A DNA stretch of 64,000 nt from Roseomonas sp. KE0001 (GTDB taxonomy: Bacteria > Pseudomonadota > Alphaproteobacteria > Acetobacterales > Acetobacteraceae), in NCBI RefSeq assembly GCF_016107285.1, contig NZ_RCVQ01000008.1, forward strand, positions 62,001 through 126,000, read 5' to 3'. Position numbers and translations under genes: made by a program. This document shows positions 9,023 through 20,265 of this stretch, piece after piece; within the stretch, counting starts at the first letter, position 1, and the number at the start of each line of letters is the position of its first letter. Under the pieces are notes generated by a model. It had not been told where the DNA came from. It searched no databases and saw only the letters and a program-made list of their open reading frames with translations.

Positions 9023-9751
9023 ATGTCCATCCCCCGCCTGTATGTCGAAGCCGATCTCGCCGAAGGGGCGGAGGTCCCGGCCCTGCCCGGCCAGGGCCAC
9101 TACCTCGGCCAGGTGATGCGCCGGCGCGAGGGCGACGCGGTCGACCTGTTCAACGGGCGGGATGGCGAGTGGCGGGCCAGCATCGCCGCGCTGCGCAAGG
9201 ACAGGGCGACCTTCCGGGCCGGCTCGCGGCGCCGGGCGCAGCAGGCCGGGCCGGACCTCCGCCTGCTGCTCGCGCCGGTCAGGCGCGATGCCCTGGAATG
9301 GACGGTGGAGAAGGCGACCGAGCTCGGCGTGCGGCGGATCCAGCCGGTGCTGACCGCCCGCTGCGTCGTCACCCGGGTCAATCTGGAGCGGCTGGCCGGC
9401 ATCGCCCGCGAGGCGGCGGAGCAGTGCGAGCGGCTGGACCTGCCGGAGATCGCCCCGCCGCTGGACCTCCACGCCGCGCTCGATGCCTGGGACGGCGCGC
9501 CCCTGCTGCTGGGCGACGCGCGGGGCAATGCACCATCGGCCAGCGTGGTTCTGGCCGGACGAACACCGCCGATCGGCCTTCTGGTCGGGCCGGAAGGCGG
9601 TTTCACGGAGCAGGAGCTTGACGCCGCCCGGCGTCGCCCCTTTGTTCTAGCGGCTGCCTTCGGCCCCCGAATCCTGCGGGCCGAGACGGCGGCGGTCGCA
9701 GGGCTCGCGGTGCTGCAGGCACTGGCGGGCGACTGGGCCGTCCCCACCTGA
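9023..9751 (+). CDS. rsmE: 16S rRNA (uracil-1498-N3)-methyltransferase RsmE
   Basis: A 242-residue SPOUT-fold methyltransferase that methylates U1498 of 16S rRNA. An N-terminal PUA-like domain (MSIPRLYVEADLAEGAEVPA onward, with HYLGQVMRRREGD) precedes the trefoil-knot domain. The knot motif GLLVGPEGGFTEQE and the final LGPRILRAETA-type block (here FGPRILRAETAAVAGL) bind SAM. Length is normal. The ATG at 9023 has a GGAGAG upstream. gshA follows after 60 bases on the same strand. Confidence 0.92.
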   Translation: MSIPRLYVEADLAEGAEVPALPGQGHYLGQVMRRREGDAVDLFNGRDGEWRASIAALRKDRATFRAGSRRRAQQAGPDLRLLLAPVRRDALEWTVEKATELGVRRIQPVLTARCVVTRVNLERLAGIAREAAEQCERLDLPEIAPPLDLHAALDAWDGAPLLLGDARGNAPSASVVLAGRTPPIGLLVGPEGGFTEQELDAARRRPFVLAAAFGPRILRAETAAVAGLAVLQALAGDWAVPT

Positions 9752-9811
9752 GCGATCCAGCACATGCCACGCCGGGCGCCCGCCCTGGCCCGGGGCGCAC
9801 GGAAGGTCACG

Positions 9812-11155
9812 ATGTCCAATCCCGGCGAGGCCGATCTCACGCCGATCTCCTCCGTGCGGCAACTGGCCGAATGGTTCGCCGCCGGCAGCAAGCCGCCGGC
9901 CGACTGGCGCATCGGCACCGAGCACGAGAAGTTCGGTTTCCGGCGGGAGGGCCTGGCGCCGCCGCCCTATGAGCCGCAGGGCATCCGCGCCATCCTGGAA
10001 GGGCTGACGGCGCGCGGCTGGGAGCCGATCCTGGACGATGGCCGGCCGATCGGGCTGAAGCGCGGCGGCGCCTCGGTCAGCCTGGAGCCGGGTGGCCAGT
10101 TCGAGCTGTCCGGCGCGCCGCTGGCCAGCCTGCACGAGACGGCGGCGGAGCTGCGGGACCATCTGGACGAGGCGCGGGCGGTCGCCGGGGCGCTCGGCAT
10201 CGGCTTCGCGCCGCTCGGCTTCCACCCGCTGGCGCGGCGCGAGGACATGCCCTGGATGCCCAAGGGCCGCTACGCGATCATGCGGCAGTACATGCCGCGG
10301 GTCGGGCGGATGGGGCTCGACATGATGCTGCGCACCTGCACCGTGCAGGTGAATCTCGATTTCGGCGATGAGGCCGACATGGTCGAGAAGCTGCGCGTCA
10401 GCCTGGCGCTGCAGCCGCTGGCCACCGCCCTCTTCGCCAATTCCCCCTTCCTGGAGGGCCGGCCCTCCGGCCTGCGGACCCTGCGCGGCCGGGTCTGGAC
10501 CGAGACCGACCCGGACCGCACCGGCGTCCCCGCCGTGGCCTTCGAGCCGGGCTTCGGCTTCGAGCGCTTCGCCGAATGGGTGCTCGACGTGCCGATGTAC
10601 TTCATCATGCGGGAGGGCCGGTGGATCGACGCGACGGGCCTGACCTTCCGCCAGTTCATGGCGCGCGGCCTGCCCGACCAGCCGGGCGTCGAGGCCAATA
10701 TGGGCGACTGGGCCGACCACGTGACCACGGTCTTCACCGATGTCCGCCTGAAGCGCTTCCTGGAGATGCGCGGCGCCGATGCCGGCAGCCCGGAGATGAT
10801 GGTGGCCCTCTCCGCCTTCTGGACGGGGCTGCTCTATGACGACGCGGCGCAGAAGGCCGCCGCCGCCCTGGTGCGGGGCTGGACGGTGCTGGAGATCCGC
10901 GCCTTTCGCCTGGCGGTGCCGGAAGGCGGCCTCACCACGCCCTTCCGAAGCGGCACGGCGCGCGAGCTGGGCCGCGCCGCCGTCGCCATCGCCGAGGACG
11001 GGCTGCGCGCCCGCGGGCTGGGCGAGGAGACGCTGCTCGCGCCGCTGCGGGCCATCCTGGACAGCGGCGAGACCCAGGCCGACCACTGGCTGCGGCGCTG
11101 CGCCGAGGCCTGGGGTGGCGATGTGCGGCGCATCTTCGCCGAGGCCGCCATCTGA
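9812..11155 (+). CDS. gshA: Glutamate-cysteine ligase (alphaproteobacterial/plant type)
   Basis: A 447-residue ligase for the first, ATP-dependent step of glutathione synthesis. The family signature GTEHEKFGF and the later MPKGRYAIMRQYMP and CTVQVNLDF blocks identify the plant/alphaproteobacterial class rather than the E. coli class. An ATG exists at 9764, but GGAAGG at 9801-9806 lies five bases before the ATG at 9812, and MSNPGEADLTPISS fits the family N-terminus, so 9812 is preferred. It is probably co-transcribed with rsmE. Confidence 0.93.
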   Translation: MSNPGEADLTPISSVRQLAEWFAAGSKPPADWRIGTEHEKFGFRREGLAPPPYEPQGIRAILEGLTARGWEPILDDGRPIGLKRGGASVSLEPGGQFELSGAPLASLHETAAELRDHLDEARAVAGALGIGFAPLGFHPLARREDMPWMPKGRYAIMRQYMPRVGRMGLDMMLRTCTVQVNLDFGDEADMVEKLRVSLALQPLATALFANSPFLEGRPSGLRTLRGRVWTETDPDRTGVPAVAFEPGFGFERFAEWVLDVPMYFIMREGRWIDATGLTFRQFMARGLPDQPGVEANMGDWADHVTTVFTDVRLKRFLEMRGADAGSPEMMVALSAFWTGLLYDDAAQKAAAALVRGWTVLEIRAFRLAVPEGGLTTPFRSGTARELGRAAVAIAEDGLRARGLGEETLLAPLRAILDSGETQADHWLRRCAEAWGGDVRRIFAEAAI

Positions 11156-11165
11156 CCGGCCCCTC

Positions 11166-11186
11166 CCTCCCGCCGGGTGCGGGAGG
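11166..11186 (+). terminator. GC-rich hairpin after gshA
   Basis: CCTCCCGC and GCGGGAGG form an 8-base perfect stem around CGGGT ten bases after the gshA stop. There is no following T tract, so intrinsic termination is uncertain; it may act as a 3-prime stabiliser. Confidence 0.4.
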
Positions 11187-11197
11187 ACGGGCTGCGC

Positions 11198-11304
11198 CAG
11201 AGCATTTCCCGTTCGCGCCGGCTCACCGCGAATGCTCTAGCTATCTGTTTTCGCGAGCATCTTCACCTGGTCAGGTGCTTCCGCCCGATCAGGATCCGCT
11301 CTAG
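11198..11304. repeat. Alphaproteobacterial-type extragenic palindromic repeat
   Basis: The stretch opens with AGAGCATTTCCC and closes its first half with GAATGCTCTAG (perfect 8-base arms AGAGCATT/AATGCTCT, 11199-11238). It continues with a T-rich link, a CACCTG-GT-CAGGTG palindrome (11264-11277) and a terminal GCTCTAG. This layout resembles the AGAGCATTTCC...ATGCTCTAG intergenic elements recalled from rhizobia. The terminal CTAG supplies the TAG stop of the adjoining minus-strand gene. No second copy was found in the window. Confidence 0.6.
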
Positions 11305-11621
11305 ATGGCGGGTATGGCGTGCCGGACGCGGCGCGTGGCGGCGCGCCAGGCCATCGAGACGGCGGCCCAGACGCTGCCGGCATGGCCGAGTTCGGCGATC
11401 TCGTCGGCGACCACCAGCATGACCCGGATGCCCTCCGGGCCGGGCTGCATGACCACCCCCGCATCCTCGCCGTCCCAGAGGGCGGGGGCGAGATGCAGCG
11501 TGGCCTCTCCGTCGGTGCCAAGATGCGGGAAAACCTTCCACTGACCGGGCAGGGTCTGGATGAGGGCGGTGATCTCGGCGATCTCCGCGTCGGACAGGGT
11601 CGGCAGGGTCATCAGGCTCAC
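11301..11621 (-). CDS. Conserved-looking small protein of unknown function
   Basis: A 106-residue acidic protein, not recognised. It begins with a probable helix (LSDAEIAEITALIQTLPGQW) and ends with a basic tail (WRAATRRVRHAI). No signal peptide or membrane segment is seen. Start is GTG at 11621 or ATG at 11612 (103 residues); neither has a strong ribosome-binding site. The TAG stop is provided by the edge of an extragenic palindrome. It is divergent from uvrB, and the AT-rich 11622-11765 region probably holds both promoters. Confidence 0.55.
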   Translation of the reverse strand: MSLMTLPTLSDAEIAEITALIQTLPGQWKVFPHLGTDGEATLHLAPALWDGEDAGVVMQPGPEGIRVMLVVADEIAELGHAGSVWAAVSMAWRAATRRVRHAIPAI

Positions 11622-11767
11622 ATTCTGCGGCGCAGCACGAAGGCACGGGAGCGAGCAGGCTCGTGTCGCCAGAATTTCTTATAAACGGTGAAGACTTCTT
11701 AAAGAAACTCGCCAACATCACGGAAAAGTTAACGCACCGCAGCATTGCCCTGGCGGATTCGCAATGT

Positions 11768-11782
11768 GTTCTATTTTCGTTC
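11768..11782. promoter_or_regulatory. LexA (SOS) box upstream of uvrB
   Basis: GTTCTATTTTCGTTC is an exact match to the alphaproteobacterial LexA motif GTTC-N7-GTTC. It lies 83 bases before the preferred uvrB start at 11866. A TTGCCC at 11745-11750 would place a -10 element on the box, the classical repressor geometry. The match is direct; SOS control is inference. Confidence 0.75.
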
Positions 11783-11865
11783 CGTGGATGATTCTGCCAC
11801 CGCCGCACCCCACATCCCCGCAGCGCTGCCGACTCGATACCCTCGTCCCCCGCACGGACCGTCGC

Positions 11866-14106
<2,241 letters not shown>

Positions 14107-14198
14107 GGCATCGCAGCTCCCGGTTGCAAGAATGCCGGTTTAATGTCCAATATGGCTGCGTAACCTTTCGTCTTTCGCCGCCTCAGGAAAGCCGCCGC

Positions 14199-15254
14199 AT
14201 GACCGCAACCCCCGAGGTGGCGCCTGCCCCCGACCTGTCGCATTACAGCGACTACGCCGATCTGGCGGCGGAGATCCACCGCCTGAAGGCCGTGCCGCTG
14301 GCCTGGGTGCGCAGCTCCCTGAAGGTGCCTTTCGCCAATTTCGGCGACGCCCTGAGTCCCGTGGTCGCCACCGCGCTCAGCCGCCTGCCGGTGGCGCATC
14401 GCGCCTTCGACGGCAGGAACCTGCGCCTCGCCGCGGTCGGCACCATCGGCCAGAACCAGCGCAACGGCACGGTGCATGTCTGGGGCACCGGCTTCGACGC
14501 GGCACATGGGCGGATGGCGGAATCCGGCCGCTACGTCGCGCCGCCGGACACACAATTCGTCATCCACGCCGTGCGCGGCCCCAACTCCCGCCGCACCCTG
14601 CTCCAGGCGGGACTGCACGCGCCGGCGGTCTATGGCGATCCGGGCTGGGTGCTGCCCCGGATCTTCCCCCGCATCCTTCCCCAGGGCGAGGCGACGCCGG
14701 GCACCGAGCTCGGCGTCATTCCGCATATCTCCGAGCTGGCCACGCCGCAGCCCGAGCCGCTGATGCGCGTCGGACTGGCCCGCTACGAGGGGGGGACGGA
14801 GGAAGGCGTCCGGATCATCCCGACCTATCACGAGCCATCGATGGCCGGCTTCCGCGGCAAGCTGGACGAGATACTCGGCTGCCGCCGCATCGCCAGCACC
14901 AGCTTCCACGGCCTGATCCTGGCCGATGCCTATGGCATTCCCTGCGCCCTGCTGAGCGGCAGCCTGCCGCCCGGCCCGCACATCATCCCCCTGCCCGAGA
15001 GCGCCGGCCTGCTCGACCACCGCGTCGCCGATTTCTACCTCGGCACCGGCCGCCGCAACCTGCTGGTCTATGGCCAGCCGACCGGCCAGCCGACCGACTG
15101 GGCGGCGCTGATCCGCGCCATCGACCGGCACTACCAGCCCTTCGCCCACGACCACACGGGGCTGCTCGAGGCCTTCCCGGTGCGGCCGGCCATCGACCCC
15201 ACCGCGGCGCGCTGGCCGCTGCCGGCGGATTTCGAGCAGCTGCTGCGCTGGTAG
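14199..15254 (+). CDS. Polysaccharide pyruvyl transferase family protein
   Basis: A 351-residue soluble protein. Motifs FANFGDALSP near the N-terminus, GDPGWVLP in the middle and STSFHGLILADAYGIPC in the C-terminal half match the pyruvyl transferase fold, which adds pyruvate ketals to sugars or acts on related glycans. CAGGAAA lies about ten bases before the ATG at 14199. It stands alone after uvrB with a 92-base gap, although a glycosyltransferase and a TVP38 protein lie convergently downstream. The exact acceptor is unknown. Confidence 0.7.
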   Translation: MTATPEVAPAPDLSHYSDYADLAAEIHRLKAVPLAWVRSSLKVPFANFGDALSPVVATALSRLPVAHRAFDGRNLRLAAVGTIGQNQRNGTVHVWGTGFDAAHGRMAESGRYVAPPDTQFVIHAVRGPNSRRTLLQAGLHAPAVYGDPGWVLPRIFPRILPQGEATPGTELGVIPHISELATPQPEPLMRVGLARYEGGTEEGVRIIPTYHEPSMAGFRGKLDEILGCRRIASTSFHGLILADAYGIPCALLSGSLPPGPHIIPLPESAGLLDHRVADFYLGTGRRNLLVYGQPTGQPTDWAALIRAIDRHYQPFAHDHTGLLEAFPVRPAIDPTAARWPLPADFEQLLRW

Positions 15255-15272
15255 TCCGGTGGCGGGCCGGGC

Positions 15273-15995
15273 TCAGGGCGCGCTGTCGTCCCCGGTCGCC
15301 ATCGCCCGGCCGGTGCGGTGCCGGCGCAGCATCCAGACCCCGATCAGGGCCGAGCCCAGGAACAGGATGCCGGCCAGGACGAGCTGCGTGGTCCGCTCCA
15401 CCGCCACGCCGGAGCCGGCCAGGGCGAAGACCGCCGTCTGCGGCAGGTAGCCCAGCAGGCTGCCGGCCAGGAAGGCCGGGGCCGGGATGGCGGAGAGTCC
15501 GGCCAGCAGGTTCACCGCCAGGTTGTTGCCGATGGGCAGCAGGCGCAGCGCCAGGGTAGCGCCGAAGGGGCTGGCGGTCAGGCTGTCATGCAGCGGCCGC
15601 AGTCGCCGCCCGAAGCGCCCGGCCAGCCGCCGCTCCGCCCAGCCCCCGCCGACCAGCCGCGCCCAGCCATAGGCCGCGGCGCAGCCCAGCATCTGCGCCA
15701 GCAGCCCGAGCAGCCCGCCCAGCCAGGCCCCGAAGGCATAGCCGCCCAGGAATGCCACGGCCTGACGCGGCACGCCGACCGCGCAGGCGATGCCGCCGAT
15801 GGCCAGGAAGACCGCCTCCCCCCAGAGCGTCTGCTGCAGGCCGAAGCGGCGCACCCAGGCCTCGGCTTGGTCACCGCCCGGCGCCGCGCCCAGTTCGCGC
15901 AGCAGCCAGCCGGCCAGGCCCAGCCCCGCCGCCATCAGCAGCAGCCGGGCGAGCGCGGCGAAGGGATTGCGGCGTTGCGGCGGCCCGCCGCTCAC
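15273..15995 (-). CDS. TVP38/TMEM64 family inner membrane protein
   Basis: A 240-residue multi-spanning protein of the DedA-like VTT superfamily, which is linked to lipid scrambling or envelope homeostasis. It shows GGYAFGAWLGGLLGLLAQMLGC, the conserved arginine/proline segment LRLLPIGNNLAVNLLAGLS and a final hydrophobic helix followed by RRHRTGR. A longer frame opens at 16070, but the GTG at 15995 forms a GTGA overlap with the stop of the upstream glycosyltransferase, so that start is chosen. Co-expression with the GT2 gene is likely. Confidence 0.75.
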   Translation of the reverse strand: MSGGPPQRRNPFAALARLLLMAAGLGLAGWLLRELGAAPGGDQAEAWVRRFGLQQTLWGEAVFLAIGGIACAVGVPRQAVAFLGGYAFGAWLGGLLGLLAQMLGCAAAYGWARLVGGGWAERRLAGRFGRRLRPLHDSLTASPFGATLALRLLPIGNNLAVNLLAGLSAIPAPAFLAGSLLGYLPQTAVFALAGSGVAVERTTQLVLAGILFLGSALIGVWMLRRHRTGRAMATGDDSAP

Positions 15996-16810
15996 CCGGG
16001 GTCCCCGGGCAGCACCCCGGGCAGCACCCCAGGCAGCACATGGGGGCGCTTCCAGCGGCGCTGCAGCCACATCACGCCGAAGATGTCGACCACGCCGACC
16101 ACCAGCCGGTCGAGCGTGCCGTAGTTCGACTGGCCGCGCATGCGGGGGCGATGGTTCACCGGCCGGCTGACCACCCGCCCGCCCTGGCGCAGCACCAGCG
16201 CGGGCAGGAAGCGGTGCATGTGGTCGAAGGCCGGCAGGCTCAGGAACAGCGCGCGCGGGAAGAGCTTCAGGCCGCAGCCGGTGTCCGGCGTGGCATCGCC
16301 CAGCAGGCGCGCCCGGATGCCGTTGGCCCAGCGGCTGGACAGGCGCTTCACCTGGTTGTCCTGCCGCTTCGTGCGCCAGCCGGCCACCATCAGCGGCGGC
16401 GCCTCCGGGCGGCTCTCGGCCCTGGCGAAGTCCCAGAGCGCCGGGATATCGGCCGGGTCGTTCTGCCCGTCACCGTCCAGGGTGGCGATCCAGGCGCCGC
16501 GCGCGGCGCGCACACCGGTGACGATGGCGGCGGACTGGCCGCAGGAGGCGGCGTGGCGCAGCACCCGCAGGGCCGGCACCTCCCGCGCCACGGCGCGCAG
16601 CGTCTCGGCCGTGGCGTCGGTCGAGCCGTCATCGACATAGACGATCTCGTGCGGCACGGCGGCCAGGGCGGCGCCGATCTCGGCCACCAGCGGGGCGATG
16701 TTGGGCGCCTCGTTGCGCACCGGCACGACGACGGAGATGGCGGGCTCGGTCAGGGCATCGGGCGGCGCGCCGGGGCTTTCGGCATCGGCGGGGCGCGGGT
16801 CTTCCGGCAT
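15992..16810 (-). CDS. GT2-family glycosyltransferase (dolichol-phosphate mannosyltransferase-like)
   Basis: A 272-residue GT-A enzyme with SVVVPVRNEAPNIAPLV at the N-terminus, the nucleotide-binding YVDDGSTDAT and the metal-binding LDGDGQNDP. There is no C-terminal membrane anchor pair as in ArnC; it ends with an LPGV repeat encoded by tandem 12-base units. Possible ATGs lie at 16888, 16858 and 16810; the last gives the usual N-terminus and a clear divergent spacing from ctaA. It probably uses a polyprenyl-phosphate acceptor and is coupled to the TVP38 gene. Confidence 0.8.
   Translation of the reverse strand: MPEDPRPADAESPGAPPDALTEPAISVVVPVRNEAPNIAPLVAEIGAALAAVPHEIVYVDDGSTDATAETLRAVAREVPALRVLRHAASCGQSAAIVTGVRAARGAWIATLDGDGQNDPADIPALWDFARAESRPEAPPLMVAGWRTKRQDNQVKRLSSRWANGIRARLLGDATPDTGCGLKLFPRALFLSLPAFDHMHRFLPALVLRQGGRVVSRPVNHRPRMRGQSNYGTLDRLVVGVVDIFGVMWLQRRWKRPHVLPGVLPGVLPGDPG
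16007..16039 (-). repeat. 12-bp tandem duplication at the GT2 3-prime end
   Basis: GGGCAGCACCCC occurs at 16007-16018 and 16019-16030, with a partial third copy after it. Read on the minus strand it encodes the repeated LPGV at the glycosyltransferase C-terminus. Confidence 0.8.
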
Positions 16811-16963
16811 GGCCGGGCGGGGTAGCAGGCGGCGCGCGGTGCGACAAGCGCCCGCCATGACGGGAGGCTGCTGATGCGGCGTGGCCACGTCGCGCCCGCG
16901 AAAGCGAAAAGCAGCGGCGTGGCGTCCTCCGCCGCCGCGACGGCTGTGCTAGGAAGGGCGACC

Positions 16964-18037
16964 ATGCCTTTCGACACCCCCCGCCCCGCCCCCGACAGCC
17001 GCGCCGACCACCGCGCCATCGCCTGGTGGCTGCTCGGCATCGCCGGCCTGATCTGGGTGATGGTCGCGCTCGGCGGCGCCACGCGGCTCACCGGCTCCGG
17101 CCTCTCCATCATGGAATGGGCGCCGCTGCGCGGCACCCTGCCGCCGATGAGCCAGGCCGAGTGGCAGCGGCTCTACGATCTCTACCGCGGCATCCCGCAA
17201 TACGAGCTGATCAACCAGGGCTTCGGCATCGAGGGCTTCAAGCGGATCTTCTGGCTGGAATGGCTGCACCGGCTCTGGGGCCGGCTGATCGGACTGGCCT
17301 TCCTGCTGCCGCTGGCCTGGTTCTGGCTGCGGGGCCGCATTCCCGCCGGGCTGAAGCCGCGGCTGGTGCTGCTCTTCCTGCTCGGCGGGCTGCAGGGGGT
17401 GGTCGGCTGGTTCATGGTCACCTCCGGCTTCTTCGAGGACAGCACCACCGTCTCCCCCTACCGGCTGGTGCTGCATCTCGGCCTCGCCCTGGTGCTCTAC
17501 GGCATGGTGCTCTGGACCGCGCTCGGCCTGCTGCGGCCGGAGCGCGACGGCCCGGCGCATCCGGCCGGGCTGCGGCGGCTGGTGCATCTGACGGCGGGGC
17601 TGGTGGTGCTGGCCATGCTGGCCGGCGGTTTCGTCGCCGGGCTGCGCGCCGGGCTGACCTACAACACCTTCCCGCTGATGGACGGGCAATGGCTGCCGGA
17701 TGGCTATGCCATGCTCTCGCCCGCCTGGCGCAACCTCACCGAGAACATCGCCGCCGTGCAATGGAACCACCGCCTGCTGGCGACCCTGGCCGGCCTGGCC
17801 GCCCTGGCGGCCGCGGCCTGGGGCCATCATGCCCTGCGGCCGGGCTTTGCCCGCGGCGCGCTGCTCGCCCTGGGCGGGGCGGTGCTGCTGCAATACGCGC
17901 TGGGCGTGGCGACCCTGCTGATGGTGGTGCCGGTCTGGCTCGGCACCTTGCACCAGGCCATGGCGGTGGGCGTGCTGACCGCGAGCCTGGTGGCGCTGCA
18001 CGCGCTGCGGCCCGCCGCGCGGCCAGGCCGGTCGTGA
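16964..18037 (+). CDS. ctaA: Heme A synthase (COX15/CtaA type 2)
   Basis: A 357-residue membrane enzyme that oxidises the C8 methyl of heme O to give heme A for aa3 oxidases. Motifs GGATRLTGSGLSIMEW, FKRIFWLEWLHRLWGRLIG and QWNHRLLATLAG include the conserved heme-ligand histidines, and about eight hydrophobic segments are present. The frame opens at 16874, but ATG 16964 is preceded by AGGAAGGG and gives the family N-terminus. The stop overlaps the GTG of the downstream histidine kinase. Confidence 0.93.
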   Translation: MPFDTPRPAPDSRADHRAIAWWLLGIAGLIWVMVALGGATRLTGSGLSIMEWAPLRGTLPPMSQAEWQRLYDLYRGIPQYELINQGFGIEGFKRIFWLEWLHRLWGRLIGLAFLLPLAWFWLRGRIPAGLKPRLVLLFLLGGLQGVVGWFMVTSGFFEDSTTVSPYRLVLHLGLALVLYGMVLWTALGLLRPERDGPAHPAGLRRLVHLTAGLVVLAMLAGGFVAGLRAGLTYNTFPLMDGQWLPDGYAMLSPAWRNLTENIAAVQWNHRLLATLAGLAALAAAAWGHHALRPGFARGALLALGGAVLLQYALGVATLLMVVPVWLGTLHQAMAVGVLTASLVALHALRPAARPGRS

Positions 18038-20265
18038 CCGGCGCGGCGCCCACCGGACTGGAGGAGCCGGAGGCGCTGCCGCCCGCCATGCTGGTCTATG
18101 ACGGGGCGTGGCAGGTCCGATTCGCCAGCCCGGAGATCAACCTGCTGTTCGGCCAGCCCGCCGGGGCGTCGCTGGTGGGGCGCAGCCTGGAGGAGATGAC
18201 GCGCTGGGCCGCCTATGCCGGCATCTGCGGTCCGGGCGACCCCGAGGCGCAGCACCAGGCCCTGATGGCCCTCGATCGCAGCCGCCCCGGGCGCCGGACG
18301 TTCCGCGCCACCGACGGACGCTGGATCGAGATCAACTACGCACCGCTGCCCGAGGGCGGCTGCGTGACCATGTTCGTGGACGCGACGCCGCACCGGCTGG
18401 GCGAGGCGCGGGCCCTGGGGCGCCTCCGGCTGGCGGAGACCGCCCTGCTCGGCTGCCCCTTCGGCATCGGCCTGTTCGACCAGGACGGCCGGCTGCGCCT
18501 CGCCAGCCCCTCCTGCGAGCCGCTCCTCGGCCTGCCCCCGGGCAGCCTGCGGCCCGGCCTCGGCCAGGATGCGATCGCCGGCCTGATCGCGCGCCACCGG
18601 GTCCTGCCCGCGGACGAGGCCGCCCGGCTGGAGCGGAGCCTGAGGCTCGACGGCGGCCGCCGGCAGGACAGCATCTTCCGCTGGCAGGACGGGCAGGCGG
18701 TCCGCCTCATCAGCCAGCCGCTGCCGGATGGCGGCACCATGAGCGTGATCGACGACATCACGCCGATGCAGCAGGTCGAGGACGAGGCCAGGCGCCGGGC
18801 CGCGCTGCTGAACGGCGTGCTGGCGGCGCTGCCGCACGGCGTCTGCGTCTATGGCCCCGACCAGCGGCTGCGCCATGTCAACGCCGCCTACCAGGCCATC
18901 ATGCGCGGCGCCGAGGTCACGGTCGGCGAGCATCTGTCCGAGATCATCGCCCGCCGCGCCGCGCTCGGCACCTTCCTCGACGACGCGACGCCCGAGGAGG
19001 TGTTCCGGCGCCAGACGCATTTCGGCCCGCCCCGCACCCGGCCGCGGCGCGACGGGACGGTGATCAGCGCCATCAGCGCCCCGCTGCCCGATGGCGGGCA
19101 TATCTCCGTCATCAGCGACGTCACGGCGTTGCATCGCGCCCAGACCGACGCCCGGCACCGGGCCGATCTGCTGCAGGTCATGCTCGACAGCATGCCGCAC
19201 GGTGTCTGCCTGTTCGACAAGGATGCCCGGCTGACCGCCGCCAACCGGCTGGCCGCGCCGATGATCGGCCTGCCGCCCGAGGCACTGCAGCCCGGCACGC
19301 CCCTGCAGGAGCTGAAGCGGCGCCAGCTCGACAGCGGCGAGTTCACCGCCGACGCGCAGTTCCACCACCGCGCCAGCCAGGCGCCCGATGAGATGCAGAT
19401 CCGGCTGGGCCGCTATCAGCGCACCCGTCCCGATGGCCGGGTGATCGAGGTGAGCAGCGACCCGACCGCCGAAGGCGGCTTCATCCGGACCTACCGCGAT
19501 GTCACCGAGGAGCACCGCGCCCGGGCCGAGATCGAGCGCGCCCGCATCGCCGCCGAGGAGGCCGATGCTGCCAAGAGCCGCTTCCTGGCCACCATGAGCC
19601 ACGAGCTCCGCACCCCGCTGCACGCCGTGATCGGCTTCTCCGAGGCGCTGCAGGCCGATCCGAACGGGGCCAATGTCGAGGAGTTCGCCGGCACCATCCT
19701 GGAGGCAGGGCGGCATCTCCTCTCGCTGATCGACGAGATCCTGGAGGTCGCGCAGGTCGGCACCGGCCCGCTGCCGGCGCAGATCCGGCCGCTGCACCTG
19801 CCGACCGTGCTCGGCAACATGGTGCGGCTGATGGGCACCGCCGCCGAGGAAGCCAGGGTGGCGCTGATCCTCGATCCCCTGCCGGAGCTGCCCCGCGCCC
19901 TGGCGGAGGAGCGGCGCTTGCGCCAGGTGCTGCTCAACCTCATCTCCAATGCCTTGAAGTTCACGCCGCAGGGTGGCGAGGTGCATGTCTCCGCCGAGGC
20001 GCTGGAAGAGGGGGTCGTCGAGTTGCGCGTCTCCGACAGCGGCATCGGCATCGACCCGGAACAGGTGGAGCGCGCCTTCGAGCCCTTCGTCCAGCTGGAG
20101 CCCACGCATTCGCGCCGCTATGCCGGATCGGGGCTTGGCCTCTACCTGGCCCGCGCCCTCTCCCGGGCCATGGGCGCGGAGCTGCGGCTGGACAGCGCCC
20201 CCGGCCGGGGAACCGTGGCGCGGCTGCGGCTTCCCGCCCATCAGCATCAGGAGCAGACGGCATGA
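18034..20265 (+). CDS. Multi-PAS sensor histidine kinase
   Basis: A 743-residue hybrid-free histidine kinase with no obvious membrane segment. Three to four PAS-type repeats fill residues 10-500, with recurring PLPDGG segments and repeat starts such as LPHGVCVYGPDQRLRHVN. The phosphoacceptor box is ATMSHELRTPLHAVIGFSEA, and the ATPase has NLISNALKFTPQGG, DSGIGI and GSGLGLYLA. The GTG at 18034 overlaps the ctaA stop (GTGA); ATG 18088 is an alternative. No response regulator gene adjoins it, so its partner is elsewhere. The signal is unknown; coupling to ctaA and soluble PAS domains suggest sensing of redox or heme status, which is speculation. Confidence 0.85.
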   Translation: MTGAAPTGLEEPEALPPAMLVYDGAWQVRFASPEINLLFGQPAGASLVGRSLEEMTRWAAYAGICGPGDPEAQHQALMALDRSRPGRRTFRATDGRWIEINYAPLPEGGCVTMFVDATPHRLGEARALGRLRLAETALLGCPFGIGLFDQDGRLRLASPSCEPLLGLPPGSLRPGLGQDAIAGLIARHRVLPADEAARLERSLRLDGGRRQDSIFRWQDGQAVRLISQPLPDGGTMSVIDDITPMQQVEDEARRRAALLNGVLAALPHGVCVYGPDQRLRHVNAAYQAIMRGAEVTVGEHLSEIIARRAALGTFLDDATPEEVFRRQTHFGPPRTRPRRDGTVISAISAPLPDGGHISVISDVTALHRAQTDARHRADLLQVMLDSMPHGVCLFDKDARLTAANRLAAPMIGLPPEALQPGTPLQELKRRQLDSGEFTADAQFHHRASQAPDEMQIRLGRYQRTRPDGRVIEVSSDPTAEGGFIRTYRDVTEEHRARAEIERARIAAEEADAAKSRFLATMSHELRTPLHAVIGFSEALQADPNGANVEEFAGTILEAGRHLLSLIDEILEVAQVGTGPLPAQIRPLHLPTVLGNMVRLMGTAAEEARVALILDPLPELPRALAEERRLRQVLLNLISNALKFTPQGGEVHVSAEALEEGVVELRVSDSGIGIDPEQVERAFEPFVQLEPTHSRRYAGSGLGLYLARALSRAMGAELRLDSAPGRGTVARLRLPAHQHQEQTA

